Counted from the stretch's first letter, positions 1-10,200 are shown. The stretch is DNA of 48,663 nucleotides from Fischerella muscicola SAG 1427-1 = PCC 73103 (GCF_000317245.1 NZ_AJLJ01000353.1:1-48663), one strand, 5' to 3'. The notes: generated by a model from the letters alone, not told the origin. Program-made: numbers and translations.

Positions 1-14
1 CTAATGACCAATGA

Positions 15-275
15 CTAAATTCTTCTGAATTGCCTGGTAGTCACTACTGCTTCTCCATGATCTGGTATCCAGGCTACCCATTCATCTTGAGAAATTGGAC
101 ACAGCAGTAGTGCTTCGTCAAAGCTGTAAGGGTTGGGAAGTTCCAAGAGTCTTACCCAGGTATGAGCTTGAAAATTTTGCTGCTCGATTTTGATTTCCAA
201 CTCATCAGTTGACCAATCCAAGTTGTATTTTTTGGACTGTACTGCAAAATCTGGTCTAATAAAATCTAATTTCAT
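15..275 (-). CDS. small conserved-looking hypothetical protein
   Basis: I do not recognise a named family. The protein is about 86 residues from the ATG at 275 (MKLDFIRP...) and is rich in aromatic and acidic residues (for example WVRLLELP and DEWVAWIPDHGEA), with no membrane segment or signal peptide. The frame is open to an upstream ATG at 356, which would add 27 hydrophobic residues; I chose the inner start because the protein-like composition begins there, but neither start has a strong ribosome-binding site. It is transcribed divergently from pcyA. The complete stop lies 15 bases from the window edge, so nothing is lost to truncation. Function unknown. Confidence 0.5.
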   Translation of the reverse strand: MKLDFIRPDFAVQSKKYNLDWSTDELEIKIEQQNFQAHTWVRLLELPNPYSFDEALLLCPISQDEWVAWIPDHGEAVVTTRQFRRI

Positions 276-527
276 GGCTCTGTCTTCACTTTTAGCCAAG
301 TGCTTATTTAAAAATATTTCTGTAACTAAGAATACAAAATTACTAATATTTTTCAAAAGAGATTGTCTTATAACTTAACTTTTTCAATTTGGTTGTTTGT
401 TATTTTTTGTGGCTTGTTTGCGCTCCTACTCACCAACCATTAACAATTGAAATATGTTGCAACCTGGATTGGGCGGTGTATCGTGGGCTGTACACTGGCT
501 ACTAGATTAAGATTCCTGGGTTAAAAA

Positions 528-1265
528 ATGTCAACTACTTCTATTCCCTCACTGCGTGACCAACAACATCCTCTGATTCGTCAACTTGCTAACAGTATTG
601 AAGCAGCTTGGCATAAACACCTAGACCTTTCGCCCTACCATTTACCTGCGGAGTTGGGGTATGTGGAAGGTAGACTAGAGGACGAAAAATTGATTATTGA
701 AAATCGCTGTTATCAAACGCCTCAGTTTCGTAAAATGCATCTAGAATTGGCAAAAGTGGGAAACATGCTGGATATTCTGCACTGTGTGATGTTTCCTCGA
801 CCTGAGTATGACTTGCCAATGTTTGGTTGTGACTTGGTTGGTGGTCGGGGTCAAATTAGTGCAGCGATCGCTGATCTTTCACCTGTTAACTCCGACCATT
901 CTTTGAGTGAATCTTATACTTCTGCACTCGTGGCGTTACCAGTAATGAATTTTTCCCAACCGCGTGATTTACCTGAATGGGGAGATATTTTTTCTGAGTT
1001 TTGTATGTTTGTGCGTCCGAGTTCTACTGAAGAAGAAACAATGTTTCTCAAACGTGTAGAGGCATTTTTAGATATTCATTGTCAAAATGCGATCGCCTCT
1101 AACCAAATTTCACCCGACAAAGTGGTGCAAATTATTGCTGGACAACATAATTACTGTACCAAACAACAACAAAACGATAAAACTCGTCGTGTACTAGAAA
1201 AAGCTTTTGGTTCAGAATGGGCAGATAATTATATGACTACTGTTTTATTTGACCTACCGAATTAA
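528..1265 (+). CDS. pcyA: phycocyanobilin:ferredoxin oxidoreductase PcyA
   Basis: This soluble enzyme of the ferredoxin-dependent bilin reductase family reduces biliverdin IXalpha by four electrons to phycocyanobilin, the chromophore of phycobiliproteins, phytochromes and cyanobacteriochromes. The 245-residue length is typical. The catalytic residues known from the Synechocystis enzyme (Glu76, His88, Asp105) align here with Glu73 (RKMHLELAK), His85 (DILHCVMFP) and Asp102 (MFGCDLVGG). The C-terminal QIIAGQHNYCTKQQQND stretch, also conserved in the family, is present. The ATG at 528 gives the family-typical N terminus (SLRDQQHPLIRQLA). The gene stands alone, with a divergent small gene upstream and a 0.5-kb spacer downstream that starts with an inverted repeat. 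The only possible chromophore user seen in the window is the GAF domain of the giant kinase at 23.1-29.1 kb. Confidence 0.96.
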   Translation: MSTTSIPSLRDQQHPLIRQLANSIEAAWHKHLDLSPYHLPAELGYVEGRLEDEKLIIENRCYQTPQFRKMHLELAKVGNMLDILHCVMFPRPEYDLPMFGCDLVGGRGQISAAIADLSPVNSDHSLSESYTSALVALPVMNFSQPRDLPEWGDIFSEFCMFVRPSSTEEETMFLKRVEAFLDIHCQNAIASNQISPDKVVQIIAGQHNYCTKQQQNDKTRRVLEKAFGSEWADNYMTTVLFDLPN

Positions 1266-1779
1266 TTATTTTTTTGTTATTAGTTGGTTGTTGGTAATTG
1301 GTAGCTGGTTGTTTGTAATTCATATTTTTCCATTACCAATTACCAATTACTTATCATCTGTTAGGTTTGTTACGTTTCACCAAAACTTATTAATGTAGAA
1401 TTTATTCAAAGCGAATAAAATAGAGTAATATAACTGTAATAGCGCCTATAAACTCCACTGCATCTCTTCAAATAACCAGGTGTATCTAGTAGTAACAAAT
1501 TTAGTTTTTTATTTTACCAAACCTTCATCTAACATCTATTAAAGAAATGGTTTGTAATTGATAGTTAGTGTCTCCACAAGCGCCATTGTGAAAAACATTG
1601 GCGTTGAATTGTCTTGATAAATAAAAATTGAATATGAGAAACAGCTTTAAATTCGTGTAATTTATGGTTGAGATTTTGCTGTTTATAAAAAACAATTTTT
1701 AATTCATACAACTATGCTTAATTCGCTACTTTTTACTTGCTTTAGTATTAGCAAAATTTAAAGATAAGGGTAATTTACA
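1266..1779. other. pcyA-devB spacer, no gene seen
   Basis: This 514-bp AT-rich spacer carries the inverted repeat at 1291-1346 and must hold the devB promoter. Only an imperfect NtcA-like word is visible, GTA-N8-TAA at 1482-1495 (consensus GTA-N8-TAC), and its distance to a -10-like TATTTT at 1510 is shorter than the usual spacing. No coding potential was seen. Confidence 0.4.
1291..1346. repeat. perfect 13-bp inverted repeat downstream of pcyA
   Basis: TTGGTAATTGGTA at 1291-1303 is the exact reverse complement of 1334-1346, with a 30-base loop. It lies 26 bases after the pcyA stop and could fold in the 3' end of the transcript. The arms themselves contain the repeated word TTGGTAATTGG that is common in heterocystous cyanobacterial spacers. 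No clear T-run follows, so a terminator role is uncertain. Confidence 0.5.
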
Positions 1780-3072
1780 ATGACGCGGATGACAGAGGAA
1801 TCAGCATTTAGAGAACAACCTCAACTTTGGTGGGCGATCGCGATCGCTCTACCAGTTACAGTTGCGGCTGGAGTGCTGACTATGGCGAAAATGGATCAGT
1901 TGAAACAAACCGAACCTGTAGCCAGCGCACCAATTGTCACCACTGTTCATGCTGTGGGACGTATACAACCACTAGGAGACGTGGTCAAACTTTCCGCTCC
2001 CGCAGGAATCCAGGGGACTTCGCGAGTTGAACAACTTCTTGTCAAAGAAGGGGAACGTGTTAGAAAAGGTCAAGTAGTGGCGATTTTGGATAGCTTTGGT
2101 AATAACAAAGCTGTATTGGAAGAAGCCAGAACCAGAGTCCAAGAAGCCCGTGCTAACTTAGAACAAATCAGAGCAACTTTACCAAAAGACATTGAAGCTC
2201 AAAGAGCAGTTATTGCTCGCTTAAACGCTCAATTGCGTGGCGAAAGTATCGCTCAACGAGCCTTAATTAACCGTATAGAAGCAGAATTAGCGGGACAAAG
2301 AGATGTCTTTGGAGCAAGTGTTGCGCGTGTTCAAGCCCAACAACGTAACGCCCAAGTCGATGCTCAACGTTATGAGATGTTATACAGAGAAGGTGCAATT
2401 TCTCAGCAAGAGCGTGACAATAGACGCTTGAGTGCAGTCACATTTGGTGAACAACTAGCTGAAACCCAAGCCACACGTAGACAAACCATTGCAACTTTGC
2501 AACAACAAATTGCAGAAGCTCAAGTAAATCGAGATAAAACTATAGCAATTTTGCAACAACAAATCGACGAAGAAAAAGCCAGATTACAAAGACTTCTGGA
2601 TACTCGTCCGACTAATTTGCAAATAGTACAAGCTCAATATGCAAATGCGATCGCTAATCTCAGAAAAGCAGAAGCACAACTGCGCTTAAGCTATGTTGAA
2701 GCACCCATGACCGGAGAAGTTTTAAAAATTCATACTAAGGCTGGGGAAACAATGGGTGTAGATGGTATTGCTGAGATTGGAAAAACCGATCAAATGATAG
2801 TTGTGGCTGAAGTTTCTGAAGACACAATTGGTAAAGTACGTCTTGGTCAAGAAGCAACAATTAGTAGTGAAAATGGAGCTTTTAACGGTGAATTAAAGGG
2901 AACAGTTAGCGAAATTGGTAGAAAAGTGGGTAAAAAAGATGTACTCAATACAGATCCAGCCGCAGATGTAGATGCAAGAGTGGTAGAAGTCAAAATAGCT
3001 TTATCTGCTGAAGATAGTGCTAAAGTCGCAGGCTTAACTTACGCCAAGGTAGTTGTAAGTATTGATCTTTAA
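1780..3072 (+). CDS. devB: DevB-type membrane fusion protein (HlyD family) of an ABC exporter
   Basis: This is the periplasmic adaptor of a DevBCA-type exporter that links the inner-membrane ABC transporter to a TolC-like outer-membrane channel. The prototype in Anabaena exports heterocyst glycolipids; other paralogues handle other substrates. The 430 residues show one N-terminal membrane anchor (about 15-36, WWAIAIALPVTVAAGVL), a split lipoyl half-motif (about 70-105, VKEGERVRKGQVVAILDS), a long alpha-helical hairpin rich in Gln, Glu and Arg (about 110-295), then the second lipoyl half and beta-barrel (VEAPMTGEVLKI, near 308). It is the first gene of an operon with devC (91 bp downstream) and devA. 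Which paralogue this is, and so which substrate, cannot be decided here. Confidence 0.9.
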   Translation: MTRMTEESAFREQPQLWWAIAIALPVTVAAGVLTMAKMDQLKQTEPVASAPIVTTVHAVGRIQPLGDVVKLSAPAGIQGTSRVEQLLVKEGERVRKGQVVAILDSFGNNKAVLEEARTRVQEARANLEQIRATLPKDIEAQRAVIARLNAQLRGESIAQRALINRIEAELAGQRDVFGASVARVQAQQRNAQVDAQRYEMLYREGAISQQERDNRRLSAVTFGEQLAETQATRRQTIATLQQQIAEAQVNRDKTIAILQQQIDEEKARLQRLLDTRPTNLQIVQAQYANAIANLRKAEAQLRLSYVEAPMTGEVLKIHTKAGETMGVDGIAEIGKTDQMIVVAEVSEDTIGKVRLGQEATISSENGAFNGELKGTVSEIGRKVGKKDVLNTDPAADVDARVVEVKIALSAEDSAKVAGLTYAKVVVSIDL

Positions 3073-3162
3073 ATTATGAATTATGAAATTAAAGTCATAA
3101 TTTAGCTTTCACTCAGAAATATATTGCAATTTTTTTACATAAAATGCTTGGAGACAAACATA

Positions 3163-4320
3163 ATGTTTGGCAGCAAAATACCTCTGGCTTGGCTACAACT
3201 AAAACGTGAAAGAACGCGCCTAGCTGTAGCTTTAGCAGGAATTGCTTTTGCCGATATTTTGATGTTTATGCAACTCGGATTTCGGGATTCTCTGTACTAT
3301 AGTAACGTTAGGTTTCATACTAGCTTACAGGGCGACATTGTTTTAATTAATCCCCAATCCAGTGCTTTACTGTCAATGAAACCCTTTTCTCAGAGACGCT
3401 TATACAGAGCTTTAGACTTAAAAGCAGTACAATCAGTACATCCTATTTACTTAGACTATACTAGCTGGAAAAATCCGATAACAGGTATCCCCCGCAACTT
3501 ACTTGTCATTGGTTTTAACCCTCAATCTAATGTATTAAAACTAGAGGGTTTGGCAGAAAATTTAGACAAAGTTAAAATCCCAGATGTGGTTTTATATGAT
3601 AAATCATCTCGACAAGAGTATGGGCCAATCGCTGCTAAATTCCAAGAAGGCAAACTAGTAACTGCAGAAGTCAGAAGAAGGTTAATTAAGGTCGGAGGAT
3701 TATTTACTTTAGGCGCTTCTTTTGGTGCAGATGGTAATTTAATTACAAGTGATGTCAACTTTTTGCGAATATTTTTTAATCGACAGCCAGGTTTAATTGA
3801 TATTGGTCTAATTAGACTTAAGCCTGGTGCCAATGCAGATGCTGTTGCTAAAGAATTAAAAAATTATTTACCATCGGATGTGAGGATTTTAACAAAGCAA
3901 GAATATATTGATAAAGAGAGAAATTTCTGGGCAAGTAGTACAGCCATCGGCTTTATTTTTACTTTAGGAACAATCATGGGCTTTATCGTTGGAACTGTGA
4001 TTGTTTATCAAATTCTTTATACAGAAGTTGCCGATCATTTAGTCGAATATGCAACTCTCAAAGCGATTGGTTATGCACAAGAATACTTGCTGGTTGTGAT
4101 TCTGCAAGAAGCTTTTATTTTGGCAGTGTTAGGATATGTACCAGGATTAGCTTTTTCTTTATTCCTTTATCAACAAGCTAGACAAGCAACTCTGTTACCA
4201 GTTTATATGAGTGCTGCACGAGCAATTCAAGTACTGATTTTGACAATTATCATGTGCTTTATTTCCGGTGCGATCGCAGTTAGAAAATTACGATATGCCG
4301 ACCCCGCAGATATTTTTTAA
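3163..4320 (+). CDS. devC: DevC-type ABC exporter permease
   Basis: This inner-membrane permease subunit of the DevBCA exporter belongs to the FtsX/MacB-like permease superfamily. From the ATG at 3163 the product is 385 residues and begins MFGSKIPLAWLQLKRERTR, the typical DevC start; the preceding GGAG (about 3150) fits as ribosome-binding site. A frame-open ATG at 3124 would add 13 unlikely residues. One membrane segment lies near residues 20-40, followed by a large periplasmic domain, then three C-terminal segments (about 265-290, 310-340 and 350-375). A HIP1 site lies in the last helix coding region (GAIAVRKL). It sits between devB and devA on the same strand. Confidence 0.9.
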   Translation: MFGSKIPLAWLQLKRERTRLAVALAGIAFADILMFMQLGFRDSLYYSNVRFHTSLQGDIVLINPQSSALLSMKPFSQRRLYRALDLKAVQSVHPIYLDYTSWKNPITGIPRNLLVIGFNPQSNVLKLEGLAENLDKVKIPDVVLYDKSSRQEYGPIAAKFQEGKLVTAEVRRRLIKVGGLFTLGASFGADGNLITSDVNFLRIFFNRQPGLIDIGLIRLKPGANADAVAKELKNYLPSDVRILTKQEYIDKERNFWASSTAIGFIFTLGTIMGFIVGTVIVYQILYTEVADHLVEYATLKAIGYAQEYLLVVILQEAFILAVLGYVPGLAFSLFLYQQARQATLLPVYMSAARAIQVLILTIIMCFISGAIAVRKLRYADPADIF

Positions 4321-4376
4321 TGGGCATTGGGAATTGGGCATATTAACAACAACTAACAACTAATTATTTATTTCCT

Positions 4377-5093
4377 ATGACACAAGAACCTGTAATTTCT
4401 ATTCAACATCTTAATCATTATTATGGTAAAGGTGCGCTCAGAAGACAAATTTTATTTGATATTAATCTAGAAATTAATCCAGGTGAAATAGTATTGATGA
4501 CTGGGCCGTCAGGGTCAGGGAAAACGACATTATTAAGTTTAATTGGTGGTTTGCGTTCAGTACAAGAAGGAAGCTTAAAGTTTTTAGGGAGAGAATTATA
4601 TCGAGCTAGCCAAACCAAATTAGTCAGTATCCGGCGCAATATTGGTTATATTTTTCAAGCCCATAATTTATTAGAATTCTTAACCGCCAGACAAAACGTA
4701 CAAATGGCGGTAGAATTAAACAAAAATATATCTCAACAAGAAGCGATCGCTAAAGCTGAAAGTATACTCAGAGCAGTTGGTTTAGGACAAAGAATTAATT
4801 ACTATCCAGATAGTTTATCTGGAGGACAAAAACAAAGAATAGCGATCGCTCGTGCTTTGGTCAACAATCCAGCATTAGTTTTGGCAGACGAACCCACAGC
4901 AGCCTTAGACAAACAATCAGGACGCGATGTTGTGGAATTAATGCAGCGTCTTGCGAAAGAACAAGGAACATCTATTTTATTAGTAACTCACGATAACCGG
5001 ATTTTAGATATAGCCGATCGCATTATCGAAATGGAAGATGGTATTTTAGTACGTCAATCTCAAGGTGGAGTTGTAAAAGGTAAAGTTTATTAA
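4377..5093 (+). CDS. devA: DevA-type ABC exporter ATP-binding subunit
   Basis: This is the cytoplasmic ATPase that powers the DevBC exporter (MacB/LolD-like ABC subfamily). In 238 residues it shows Walker A GPSGSGKTT (43-51, Lys49), the Q-loop Gln94, the signature LSGGQKQR (147-154), Walker B VLADEP with Asp171 and Glu172, and the H-loop His205 (VTHD). All catalytic residues are intact. It lies 56 bp after devC, completing the devB-devC-devA order known from heterocyst-forming cyanobacteria. The short devC-devA spacer contains TGGGCATTGGGAATTGGGCA, a typical short tandem repeat word of these genomes. Confidence 0.93.
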   Translation: MTQEPVISIQHLNHYYGKGALRRQILFDINLEINPGEIVLMTGPSGSGKTTLLSLIGGLRSVQEGSLKFLGRELYRASQTKLVSIRRNIGYIFQAHNLLEFLTARQNVQMAVELNKNISQQEAIAKAESILRAVGLGQRINYYPDSLSGGQKQRIAIARALVNNPALVLADEPTAALDKQSGRDVVELMQRLAKEQGTSILLVTHDNRILDIADRIIEMEDGILVRQSQGGVVKGKVY

Positions 5094-5118
5094 CAGGGAA
5101 CAGGGGACAGAGTAGAAT

Positions 5119-5898
5119 TTAGTTTTTTGAAATATTTGGCTGGCGGCTAGTGCGGAAAGTTACGTTCACGCCTTCATTGGATTGTTCTAGAACCAGTAAA
5201 GGTGTGGGTTTAGCCTTCTGATCCCAATGCATGTAAGCAACTCGACCTTGAATAGTAGGTTGCCAATTATCCTCATCATCTGCGGGGCCAAGATAAGTTT
5301 CAATGCAGTCGATAATCTGGCTAATTGTGGCTGATGTTGCCTGTGTTGGTAACTTCATAAGACGAATTTGAATGCGAAATAGCACTCGCTTAGTAATGTT
5401 TGGTGAACTACCAGTTTCATACTCAACATCAAAAATTTCATCTACTTGGCGTCCTGTACTGCTAGCTATTCCCACTACTCCTTGTTGGGCTTGATTGGGT
5501 CGTAGTGCTTGAGAAATTTTATCTTTGACTTTGATTTTGATTTGATTGAGGATCGCAAAATGAAAAACTTCTTCTGACATCCGCATTCGCAGATAGTCTA
5601 GATTAAATTCCCGTGAGTTAATCAAGTCAGGGTTAGTTTCCATCTTGCGAATCGTATCCAAAGCGAGTTTAAACTTTTTGTCTAGTTCTCGCGTACGGAA
5701 TTTTTCAAACTTGAGCTGTTTGTATAGCTGATTCATTTTCATTTTGATATAGACAATTAAAGCAATCACAACTAGGGCTAATCCTCCACAGGTAGCTACT
5801 AATAAAGGTGCTATTTGCGGATCACTAGCCGGAGCTGGTTGAGATACCTTTTGAGTTTTGGTCTCAGAGGATTGGGCAATAAACATAGAATTTGGCAT
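5119..5898 (-). CDS. membrane-anchored conserved cyanobacterial protein, function unknown
   Basis: From the ATG at 5898 (MPNSMFIAQSS...) the product is about 259 residues; the frame stays open to 5958, but those extra residues look non-coding. A Pro/Ala-rich segment is followed by one membrane helix (about residues 29-52, PLLVATCGGLALVVIALIVY) and a basic KMKMNQLYKQLKFEKFRTRELDKKF stretch that looks like a coiled-coil, then a soluble C-terminal domain with mixed alpha/beta character. I do not recognise a domain of known function. It is convergent with devA, with only 25 bp between the stops and no clear terminator hairpin. Likely tail-out or tail-in single-pass protein; topology not decided. 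Confidence 0.7.
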   Translation of the reverse strand: MPNSMFIAQSSETKTQKVSQPAPASDPQIAPLLVATCGGLALVVIALIVYIKMKMNQLYKQLKFEKFRTRELDKKFKLALDTIRKMETNPDLINSREFNLDYLRMRMSEEVFHFAILNQIKIKVKDKISQALRPNQAQQGVVGIASSTGRQVDEIFDVEYETGSSPNITKRVLFRIQIRLMKLPTQATSATISQIIDCIETYLGPADDEDNWQPTIQGRVAYMHWDQKAKPTPLLVLEQSNEGVNVTFRTSRQPNISKN

Positions 5899-6023
5899 AG
5901 TAAGCAAACATCGATATTTGACTCTTGATGTATAGGATGCCCAAATTCTTGATGTCATTTTGCCGTATTGATGGTATTTTTTAGTGATTAGGGATCGAAG
6001 ATCAGGGATTGAGCATTGGTTAT

Positions 6024-6075
6024 TCTCCCTTGTCTCCCTTGTCCCCCTTCCCTTGTCCCCGATCCCCTATCCCCT
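6024..6075. repeat. short tandem repeat tract (CCCTTGT / CCCCTAT words)
   Basis: Degenerate heptads such as TCCCTTG, CCCCTTC and TCCCCTA run up to the base before the ATG of the HAD gene. This is the STRR type of low-complexity repeat known from heterocystous cyanobacteria. An in-frame upstream ATG at 6016 would translate the tract as a Pro/Leu-rich leader, which I reject as protein. Confidence 0.7.
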
Positions 6076-6852
6076 ATGTCCAGACTCCTACCCTTATCTC
6101 AAATTTCATCAGGCGATCGCTTCGGTAATATTCGTCTAGTTGCTACAGATATGGATGGGACTTTGACTGTGACAGGTAAGTTTACAAGTAAGCTCCTGCA
6201 AGCTTTTGAGGATTTGGCAACTGCTAGGATAAAAGTGCTAATTGTTACTGGGCGTAGTGCTGGATGGGTAAGTGGATTGGCTGCTTATTTACCTGTTATC
6301 GGGGCCATAGCCGAAAATGGTGGTTTGTTCTATCCTGGCGACAGCGAAAAACCTGTAGTCTTGACGCCTATTGCTGATTTAGTTAACCATCGTCAGCAAT
6401 TAGCTGCGGCTTTTGAAAAATTACAAACCGAATTTCCCCATCTGCAAGAATCATCGGATAATCGTTTCCGTATTACTGACTGGACTTTTAGTGTTGCTGG
6501 ATTAAGTACAGACGAGATCCAAACATTAAACAATCTTTGTCAGCAAATGGGTTGGGGATTTACTTACAGCAGTGTCCAGTGTCATATCAAACCCTGGGGA
6601 CAAGATAAAGCAGTTGGGTTATTGCAAGTGTTACAGAAATACTTTCCCCAGTACGCACCCCAAGAAATTGTGACTGTTGGTGATAGTCCCAATGATGAAA
6701 GTTTATTTGATGAGCGTTGTTTTCCTGTTTCTGTGGGTGTCGCCAATGTTTTGGACTATACAGAACAGTTGCAGTATCAGCCTGTTTATGTCACCACTGC
6801 TGCGGAAGGCGAAGGATTTTGTGAATTTACACGATATTTGATTTCGCCTTAA
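6076..6852 (+). CDS. HAD-superfamily (Cof-like, subclass IIB) phosphatase
   Basis: This is a cytoplasmic phosphohydrolase, probably acting on a phosphorylated sugar or similar small molecule. It has the HAD nucleophile motif DMDGTLT near residue 24 (first Asp nucleophile, second acid/base), motif II VTGRS, and motif IV GDSPNDESLF near residue 200, with a cap domain between motifs II and IV as in the Cof type IIB family. From the ATG at 6076 the product is 258 residues, a normal family length; the longer in-frame start at 6016 lies in a tandem-repeat tract and is unlikely. It is monocistronic, followed by a 384-bp repeat-bearing spacer. The substrate cannot be told from the sequence. Confidence 0.85.
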   Translation: MSRLLPLSQISSGDRFGNIRLVATDMDGTLTVTGKFTSKLLQAFEDLATARIKVLIVTGRSAGWVSGLAAYLPVIGAIAENGGLFYPGDSEKPVVLTPIADLVNHRQQLAAAFEKLQTEFPHLQESSDNRFRITDWTFSVAGLSTDEIQTLNNLCQQMGWGFTYSSVQCHIKPWGQDKAVGLLQVLQKYFPQYAPQEIVTVGDSPNDESLFDERCFPVSVGVANVLDYTEQLQYQPVYVTTAAEGEGFCEFTRYLISP

Positions 6853-7236
6853 GTTCTTTGTTTTATTGATGCGATGCGATCGCCCTAGTGCTAATCTGTC
6901 AATATTGAAATTAGGGATATTTGTTGACGCGGAGAAACGGTGACACAGTAACGCTGAGAAAAATAATCCCCCAAAACTAAATTGACAGACTATGGCATTC
7001 TTGAATAACAAGATCCCCGACTTCTTAAAGAAGTCAGGGATCTGAGTCTCTAGGGTTGCTATAGTTAAATTTTAATTAAATATTTTTACTTTCAATTAAA
7101 TAGTTTCTTGTATGGTCAATATGTGTGTCAACAATTGATGATATTGCCAAATTTCAAGTGAGGAGCAAAACTTACCATTGAATATAACAGCTATTAGCTG
7201 AGTGCCTATTTACTTCACGCCAGCGAAAAGATAAAC
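6853..7236. other. repeat-bearing spacer before the fusion kinase gene
   Basis: No gene was seen in these 384 bp. TCTGTCAAT at 6895-6903 is inverted at 6981-6989 (ATTGACAGA), delimiting a 95-bp segment that resembles a small mobile repeat remnant. A GATCCCCGACTT palindrome follows at 7011-7043. The remaining AT-rich 190 bp should contain the promoter of the kinase operon, but no site can be assigned. Confidence 0.4.
7011..7043. repeat. dispersed palindrome, copy 1 (AGATCCCCGACTT half-site)
   Basis: This 33-nt hairpin has one imperfection in the right arm (GTCAGGGATCT instead of GTCGGGGATCT). The same palindrome recurs at 30698-30730 and 39849-39881, always in spacers, so it is a dispersed repeat and not a gene-specific site. 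It may act as a terminator for upstream transcripts. Confidence 0.75.
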
Positions 7237-10200
7237 ATGAGCCTTTCCATTGCTGATTACAACTTCATCGAAATTCTCTACGAAGACAATATTACTTGGA
7301 TTTATCGTGCTTTAAGAGAATCAGATCAAACTTCGGTGATGATTAAAACACTTAAAAGTGAATACCCAACTATAGAAGAGCTTGCTCAATTAAGACACGA
7401 ATATAAAATACTCCAATCTTTGGAGATAGAAGGCATTGTGAAACCCTTAGCTTTAGAAAGCTATCACAATGGTCTGGTGTTGATTTTTTCAGACTTTGAG
7501 GGAGAGTCTCTAAAAAAGTTTATTAGCAAACAAAATTTTAATTTAAGCGATTTTTTGCAAATTGGTATTCAGCTGTCTTCTATTCTAGCTCATTTACATC
7601 AAAATAATATTATTCATAAAAATATTAAAAATCATAATATTCTAATTAACTCGAAAACAGGTCAAATCAAACTGATAGACTTTAGCATTTCATCATGTCT
7701 ATCGCAAGAAATTTTCACGGTTAGTAATCCTAGTATAGTTGTTCGCGAGGCGCTATTTGAGGGATTAAATACTCTTGCTTATATGTCACCAGAACAAACT
7801 GGTAGGATGAACCGTTCAATTGATTACCGGAGTGATTTCTATTCTTTAGGAGTTACTTTTTATGAAATGTTAACTGGACAGTTGCCTTTTCAAGTGACAG
7901 ACCCTTTTGAACTTGTTCATTGTCATATTGCCAAAATTCCTGTTCCGCCTCACGAACTTAATGCCAATATTCCCCAGCCAGTTTCTGAAATTGTCATGAA
8001 ATTATTAGCTAAGACTGCTGAGGAAAGATATCAAAATGCCTTGGGAATCAAAGCTGATTTGGAAGAATGTCTACGACAATTGCAAACGACTGGCAAAATT
8101 GAAAATTTCACAATCGGTCAGCTTGATTTATACAGCCAATTTCTGATTCCGCAAAAACTTTATGGTCGTGAAACAGAAGTGAATAAGTTGATGAATGCCT
8201 TTGAGCGAGTCAGTTTAGGAGCAAGCGAAATCATATTAGTAAGTGGCTACTCAGGAATTGGTAAATCTTCCTTAGTTAACGAAGTTCATAAATCCATAGT
8301 AAGACAACGAGGTTATTTTATTTCTGGTAAAATTGACCAATTTAAACGAAATATTCCTTATGCTTCCTTGATTCAAGCCTTTCAAGATTTGATGCGGCAG
8401 TTATTAACAGAAAGTGCTGAAAAAATCGCTCATTGGAAAACAAAAATTTTAGAAGCTATTGGTACAAATAGTCAAATTATTATTGATGTTATTCCTGAAG
8501 TCGAACAAATTATTAATCCTCAGCCAGCGGTTCCTCAGTTAGGTCTCACTGAATCACAAAATCGATTTAATCGGGTATTTAAACAATTTATTCATGTATT
8601 TTGTCAACCGGAACATCCACTAGTACTGTTTTTGGATGACCTACAGTGGACAGATTCAGCTTCCCTCAAGTTAATTCAAATGTTGGTCAATGATCCAGAT
8701 AGCAAATATTTATTACTAATTGGAGCTTATCGAGATAACGAAGTTAATCCGACGCATCCACTGATTTTGACTTTAGAGGAAATCAGAAAATCTGGTGCAG
8801 TTATCAACAATATTGTCCTTCAGCCTTTGGAAATTACTCATGTTAACCAATTAGTTAGTGAAACCCTCCGCACTGAACAAAAAAAGTCACAACCGCTTGC
8901 TGAATTAGTATTTAACAAGACTCAGGGGAATCCTTTCTTCTTAACTCAACTGCTGAAATCTCTTTACCAAGAAAACCTGTTGTTCTTTAATTTCAGTGAA
9001 GGTAGTTGGCAGTGGGATATTGAACTGCTGCAAGATATTGAGATCACCGATAATGTTGTTGAGTTGATGGTCAATCAGATTCAAAAACTATCACCAACGA
9101 CACAAAATGTTTTAAAGTTAGCTGCTTGTATTGGGGATAAATTTACTTTAGATGTTCTGAGTATTGTTAATCAAAAATCATTTTCAGAAACAGCAAAAGA
9201 TTTATGGGAAGCTTTGCAGACAGGTCTAGTTTTACCCTTAGACGAATCTTACAAAATACCTCTAGTTATCAATGATCAGCAAAATGAACAATTGACAGTT
9301 GCCTATAAGTTTTTACACGACCGAGTGCAGCAAGCTTCTTATTCTCTGATTCCCGATTCTCAGAAAAAAGAAACTCATCTCAAAATTGGTAAACTGCTGC
9401 TAGAAAACACAACAGTTGCAGAACGAACAGAAAACATTTTTGCTTTGGTTAATCAACTCAATTATGGAATTGAATTACTAATCTCAGATTCAGAAAAATA
9501 TGAACTGGCTGAACTTAATTTAATAGCAGGACAGAAAGCAAAAGCAGCAACGGCGTATGAGTCTGCTATTCGTTATCTCAAAAAAGGTTTGGATTTATTA
9601 GCAGCTTATAGCTGGCAAAATTACTATGAATTAACACTAGCACTGTATGAGTCAGCAGTGGAAACAGCGTATCTCAATGGCAATTTTGAGCAGATGGAGA
9701 AATGGACAAAAGTAGTCCTACAACAAGCAAAAACCCCTATTGATAAAATGAAAGTCTATGAGGTCAAAATTCAAGCTTGTATGGCACAAGTCAAACAACT
9801 TGAAGCGATCAAGATTGGATTACAAGCACTAGAACTATTAGGGGTAGATTTGCCAGAGTCGCCCAGTTCTTCAGAAATTCAGCAAACTCTGAGCCAAACA
9901 GCAACAAATTTGGCTGGGAAAAATATAGAAGATTTAGTTAATCTCCCATTAATGACAGAAGTCGATAAGCTAGCAGCCATACGTATGCTAACGAGTATGG
10001 GTTCTCCTACTTATCAATCTGCGCCTGCATTGTTTCCGTTAGTTATATGCGAACAGGTAAATTTATCTATTCAAAATGGAAATTCGCCCTTCTCGGCCTA
10101 TGGTTATGTTTGTTACGGTGTAATTTTAAACGGCATAGTTCAAGACATTGAATCGGCTTATAAATTTGGTCAGTTGGCATTAAGTGTAGTAGAACGGTTC

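Noticed and set aside
1482..1495. NtcA site upstream of devB
   Set aside because: GTA-N8-TAA misses the last consensus base and the spacing to a -10 element is too short; kept only as a remark.
6016..6075. N-terminal extension of the HAD phosphatase (MVILPCLPCPP...)
   Set aside because: The extension is the translation of a spacer tandem repeat; the HAD core begins after the ATG at 6076.
6703..7011. Minus-strand 102-residue ORF across the end of the HAD gene
   Set aside because: It overlaps a well-supported gene and runs through repeat sequence, with no family likeness.
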